5,643 nt of DNA from Synergistaceae bacterium (GTDB lineage Bacteria; Synergistota; Synergistia; Synergistales; Aminobacteriaceae): the NCBI GenBank assembly GCA_017448375.1, contig JAFSLR010000221.1, positions 1 through 5,643 of the forward strand, given 5' to 3'. The position numbers were made by a program, and so were the translations under genes. Shown here piece after piece: positions 3,693-5,643 of this stretch (within the stretch, counting starts at the first letter, position 1; every line of letters begins with the position of its first letter). The notes beneath the pieces are model-generated. The model was not told the origin of the DNA. It ran no database searches and saw nothing but the letters and a program-made list of their open reading frames with translations.

Positions 3693-5567
3693 TTACGGAT
3701 TGACACCAAATATCTCATCCAGCATTTCAGTAATTTCCGGCTCGGTCTCTACTTCTATGCCTTCTCCGCTTAATGCGTCCTCTATTGCCTCGTCTGCCTC
3801 GTCATCTGTCGCTGTGTCTGTGGGGTCGAGCTCGCCCTGCATATCGTCAATTTCGCCCTCTATCACCGACAGCCGCCCGTCTAATTCTTCATTGGCTTTG
3901 ATGTCCGACAGTTTCATATATGCCAGTTCGTTGATTTGTTCCTGAAGTGAGCTTATCCAGTCATAAAATTTTCGGCTCGTCTGTGATATTTCTGACTGCC
4001 TCAGAGTTCCTGTCTCTTTCAGCTTCTCATAGGCTCGTAATACTTCTCGCGAGAGGCTCAACAGTCCCGCGGCTAATTCATCGGCCTGTACTTGTATATG
4101 GTCATCGCTTCTTATTCGCTGATTTTCTTCATGCGCTAGATTTCTCGCATTCTCCGCTTGGTCGGCTTCTCGCTCAAATATCTGCCGCAGAATTTCTCCC
4201 GATAATGTATCAGCTTCCTCGCGCAATTCCTCATACAATGACTGAGTTTTCTTGCGGCTTGCGCTTATGTCCGAGCGCAATTCATCATCGGCTTTCTTTC
4301 GCGTTGCGTACTCCTCGTACATATCATCGTTCAACGCTTGGTCGGATAACAAACGTTCGTGCGCTTCTGAGGCTATTTCCCCCGTCAGGTATCGCGTATC
4401 ACTCTTGCGGTTTTCCGTCTCATCTTTCAGTTTCTCCCCAAGCCTGTAGGTTTCCACGGCATTATCCAATAACGCTCCGGCAAGGTCGTCTGATTGTTCC
4501 TGTAAATGATCATGTCGGGACGTGGATAACTTTCGGGCGAGCATGATACCCAGTCGCAAATCCTCAATATCTTTCCCCTTACGCTGTATATCTTCCTCGC
4601 GCTGTAACGTGAGACGCAAGATTTCCCCGGCCAATGCGCCAGCCTGTTCCTGCAAATACTCCCCGCGATATGTCGTTTCTTTTCGCGCTTTGCTGATTTC
4701 CTCTCGCAGTTGTTCATCTGCTTTTCGACCTTCTTCCGTTTCGCTTTCTCGCTTCTCGGTCTCGTCTAGTATTAGCTCATGCGCTCTTTCCAGACTGGCT
4801 TCCGCTGTTGAGAGTCTCTTTTCTTTCTCATCGATTTCAAGCGTATGCCTCAGAACTTCCCCGGCTAATTCGTCGGCTTGTTCTTGTAAATGTCCGTGTA
4901 TCGCTTCATCTCGTTCATGTGATACTCCGTCGGAAGCATTCACTCTCCTGTGAAGGCTTCTGATGTTCGCGCCCAAATTCACATGACGTACATCTTCTGC
5001 GTCAACACGAGCGTCTATTACCTCGCTGTCTTCCGTTACTCCCTCTAACGCCTCGTCAAATCTCGCGCTGATATTCGCTTGACTTGTCTCGACTGTCGCC
5101 TGTCGTGCGCTTATCTGTGAGACTTGATAGCCCATTTGCGATTTCGCAGTGTCTATATCCATGCTCAGACTTTGGATTTCACGGTTCTTTTCCCTCCGTA
5201 AATCACTCACTGCTTCCTCGCTGTCGCTTCGTAACTCGCTGATTGATTGACTGGTATCGTTACGGAGTGTCGTGATTGCGCTGTTGGTATCACTGCGGAG
5301 GGTCGTTATTGCTGTCTCGCTGTCTCGCTTGTTACTGTCGATTTGTCCCTGATAACCTGTGAACTTCCTCACTTGGTCATTCGTCAGGTGATAACGTCCG
5401 CTGAAATCTCCTCCTAACAGCCCGTCTAATTTCTCATGGTTGATTTCTTCTGGCTTGATCTTTCGGTCGGGGTCTAATCCGCTGAAACCTACTATATAAT
5501 CCTCGATTACTGGCAGTTCATAGTCTTCATAAAAACTTTTCCCTCCTTTAATGCAAAAAATGAGCAC
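3693..5567 (-). CDS. large coiled-coil tail/baseplate protein, start codon unresolved
   Basis: This is the largest gene, with up to 624 residues, probably an elongated structural protein of the tail tip or baseplate. Residues 10-75 look like a folded anchor: YEDYELPVIEDYIVGFSGLD (13-32), then LLGGDFSGRYHLTNDQVRKF (50-69), a motif found at the head of phage fibre proteins. Five 11-residue repeats follow (83-137). The segment GVTEDSEVIDARVDAEDVRH (176-195) with NLGANIRSLH (197-206) is a common connector in phage tail proteins. Residues 220-555 are a charged coiled coil with six copies of an LQEQ-type motif. An acidic linker (575-610) leads to EITEMLDEIFGVNP, shared in part with the 157-aa protein. 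The only in-frame start upstream of the conserved region is GTG 5567, which lies inside a hairpin stem. The strong AAAGGAGGG (5541-5549) instead serves an out-of-frame ATG at 5530. The true N-terminus is therefore uncertain, but the body of the gene is not in doubt. Confidence 0.85.
   Translation of the reverse strand: MLIFCIKGGKSFYEDYELPVIEDYIVGFSGLDPDRKIKPEEINHEKLDGLLGGDFSGRYHLTNDQVRKFTGYQGQIDSNKRDSETAITTLRSDTNSAITTLRNDTSQSISELRSDSEEAVSDLRREKNREIQSLSMDIDTAKSQMGYQVSQISARQATVETSQANISARFDEALEGVTEDSEVIDARVDAEDVRHVNLGANIRSLHRRVNASDGVSHERDEAIHGHLQEQADELAGEVLRHTLEIDEKEKRLSTAEASLERAHELILDETEKRESETEEGRKADEQLREEISKARKETTYRGEYLQEQAGALAGEILRLTLQREEDIQRKGKDIEDLRLGIMLARKLSTSRHDHLQEQSDDLAGALLDNAVETYRLGEKLKDETENRKSDTRYLTGEIASEAHERLLSDQALNDDMYEEYATRKKADDELRSDISASRKKTQSLYEELREEADTLSGEILRQIFEREADQAENARNLAHEENQRIRSDDHIQVQADELAAGLLSLSREVLRAYEKLKETGTLRQSEISQTSRKFYDWISSLQEQINELAYMKLSDIKANEELDGRLSVIEGEIDDMQGELDPTDTATDDEADEAIEDALSGEGIEVETEPEITEMLDEIFGVNP
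3906..4898 (-). repeat. six-copy LQEQ-type motif in the coiled coil
   Basis: A 17-residue motif of the form H-x-H-L-Q-E-Q-A-D-E-L-A-G-E-I-L-R appears at residues 224-240, 302-318, 352-368, 445-461, 488-504 and 538-554 of the 624-aa protein. The first three copies are closest and the last is the most degenerate. The distances between the key leucines (78, 50, 93, 43, 50) suggest periodic coiled-coil units of differing length. Confidence 0.75.
5157..5321 (-). repeat. five tandem 11-residue (33-bp) coiled-coil repeats
   Basis: Residues 83-137 of the 624-aa protein divide into five units of 11, such as SETAITTLRSD, TNSAITTLRND, TSQSISELRSD and SEEAVSDLRRE, with a more diverged fifth. Each has hydrophobic residues at unit positions 5 and 8 and a charged end. 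Hendecads of this type form near-straight or right-handed coiled coils. The matching 33-bp DNA units have diverged, so the repeat is old at DNA level. Confidence 0.8.
5541..5549 (-). promoter_or_regulatory. strong ribosome binding site without an in-frame start
   Basis: AAAGGAGGG on the minus strand is one of the best ribosome binding sites in the window. The ATG 10 bases downstream (5528-5530) opens only a 7-codon frame, MKTMNCQ then stop, one base out of phase with the 624-aa frame. No ATG, GTG or TTG occurs in the long frame at a usable distance. Confidence 0.7.
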
Positions 5568-5590
5568 AAGTAGTCCTTGTACTCATTTTT
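5555..5590 (-). terminator. terminator-like hairpin before the 624-aa gene
   Basis: AAUGAGUACAAG (5576-5587) pairs with CUUGUGCUCAUU (5559-5570) around a 5-base loop in the minus-strand RNA, with one G-U pair, and the U run continues to 5555. On the plus strand the same position is an A-C mismatch but five Us follow, so it may act weakly in both directions. It could end transcription of upstream genes, attenuate the 624-aa gene, or protect the 5' end of its message. Confidence 0.6.
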
Positions 5591-5601
5591 CTAAATTCTT
5601 A

Positions 5602-5629
5602 ACTATAAAATTATTAACTTTATAAACAA
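5602..5629 (-). promoter_or_regulatory. possible sigma-70-type promoter
   Basis: TTGTTT (5624-5629) and TATAGT (5602-5607) are separated by 16 bases on the minus strand, within a very AT-rich stretch with no reading frame. A transcript from here would carry the 5555-5590 hairpin in its leader and then the 624-aa gene. AT-rich sequence gives such matches by chance, so support is weak. Confidence 0.3.
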
Positions 5630-5643
5630 TAACGACTATGAGA

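Noticed and set aside
3947..4546. 199-aa open frame on the plus strand inside the large tail gene
   Set aside because: It is antisense to a clearly coding coiled-coil gene, has the serine/arginine/leucine-rich composition expected of a mirror frame, and shows no recognisable domain or good ribosome binding site.
4427..4717. 96-aa minus-strand open frame within the large tail gene
   Set aside because: It overlaps the better-supported 624-aa frame completely, and its sequence has no protein-like pattern.
4522..4953. 143-aa serine-rich open frame on the plus strand
   Set aside because: Its serine and cysteine runs are the reverse reading of Glu/Arg/Leu-rich coiled-coil codons. It is a shadow frame.
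3906..5321. CRISPR-like array, suggested by repeated segments
   Set aside because: The repeats are diverged coding repeats of a coiled coil, with irregular spacing and no near-identical DNA repeat units.

Overview
The window is a stretch of tailed-phage late genes, from a prophage or a phage genome. Every gene I can support lies on the minus strand, so transcription runs from right to left. The organism cannot be named from the sequence. An XkdX-type small protein, a class of small multi-pass holin typical of Gram-positive phages, an M15-type cell-wall peptidase, strong GGAGG ribosome binding sites and moderate GC content together suggest a phage of a gut- or rumen-type Bacillota (Clostridia or Negativicutes) host. 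That is an inference.

In transcription order, the right end (5568-5643) is an AT-rich leader with a possible promoter and a hairpin followed by a U run. Next comes a large, mostly coiled-coil tail or baseplate protein (about 620 aa, 3693-5567), whose start codon is a real puzzle. It is followed by a 157-aa tail protein (3174-3647), a 56-aa protein absent from simple long-ORF lists (2925-3095), and a 410-aa tail-fibre or receptor-binding-type protein (1683-2915). The C-terminus of the 410-aa protein resembles the variable domains of phage adhesins. After it come a 104-aa protein (1356-1670) and a 44-aa XkdX-like protein (1208-1342). These form the host-recognition end of the tail module.

A terminator-like hairpin (1160-1192) then marks the border with the lysis module. 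That module holds an M15-type endolysin (767-1144), a holin (318-770) and a gene running off the left edge (from 321) that looks like a GNAT-fold acyltransferase-like protein. The last three genes are joined by two 4-base ATGA stop/start overlaps. The 410-, 104- and 44-aa genes are joined by TAAGGAGG motifs, in which the stop codon merges with the next ribosome binding site.

The most notable points are: the strong ribosome binding site of the largest gene has no in-frame start; hairpins with U runs sit just before ribosome binding sites at three junctions; the 157-aa and 56-aa proteins share an N-terminal module; the 624-aa and 157-aa proteins share a C-terminal peptide; the coiled coil contains a six-copy motif with heptad-consistent spacing; and the fibre tip may be a target of diversity generation. 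I saw no integrase, reverse transcriptase, CRISPR array, tRNA or rRNA.
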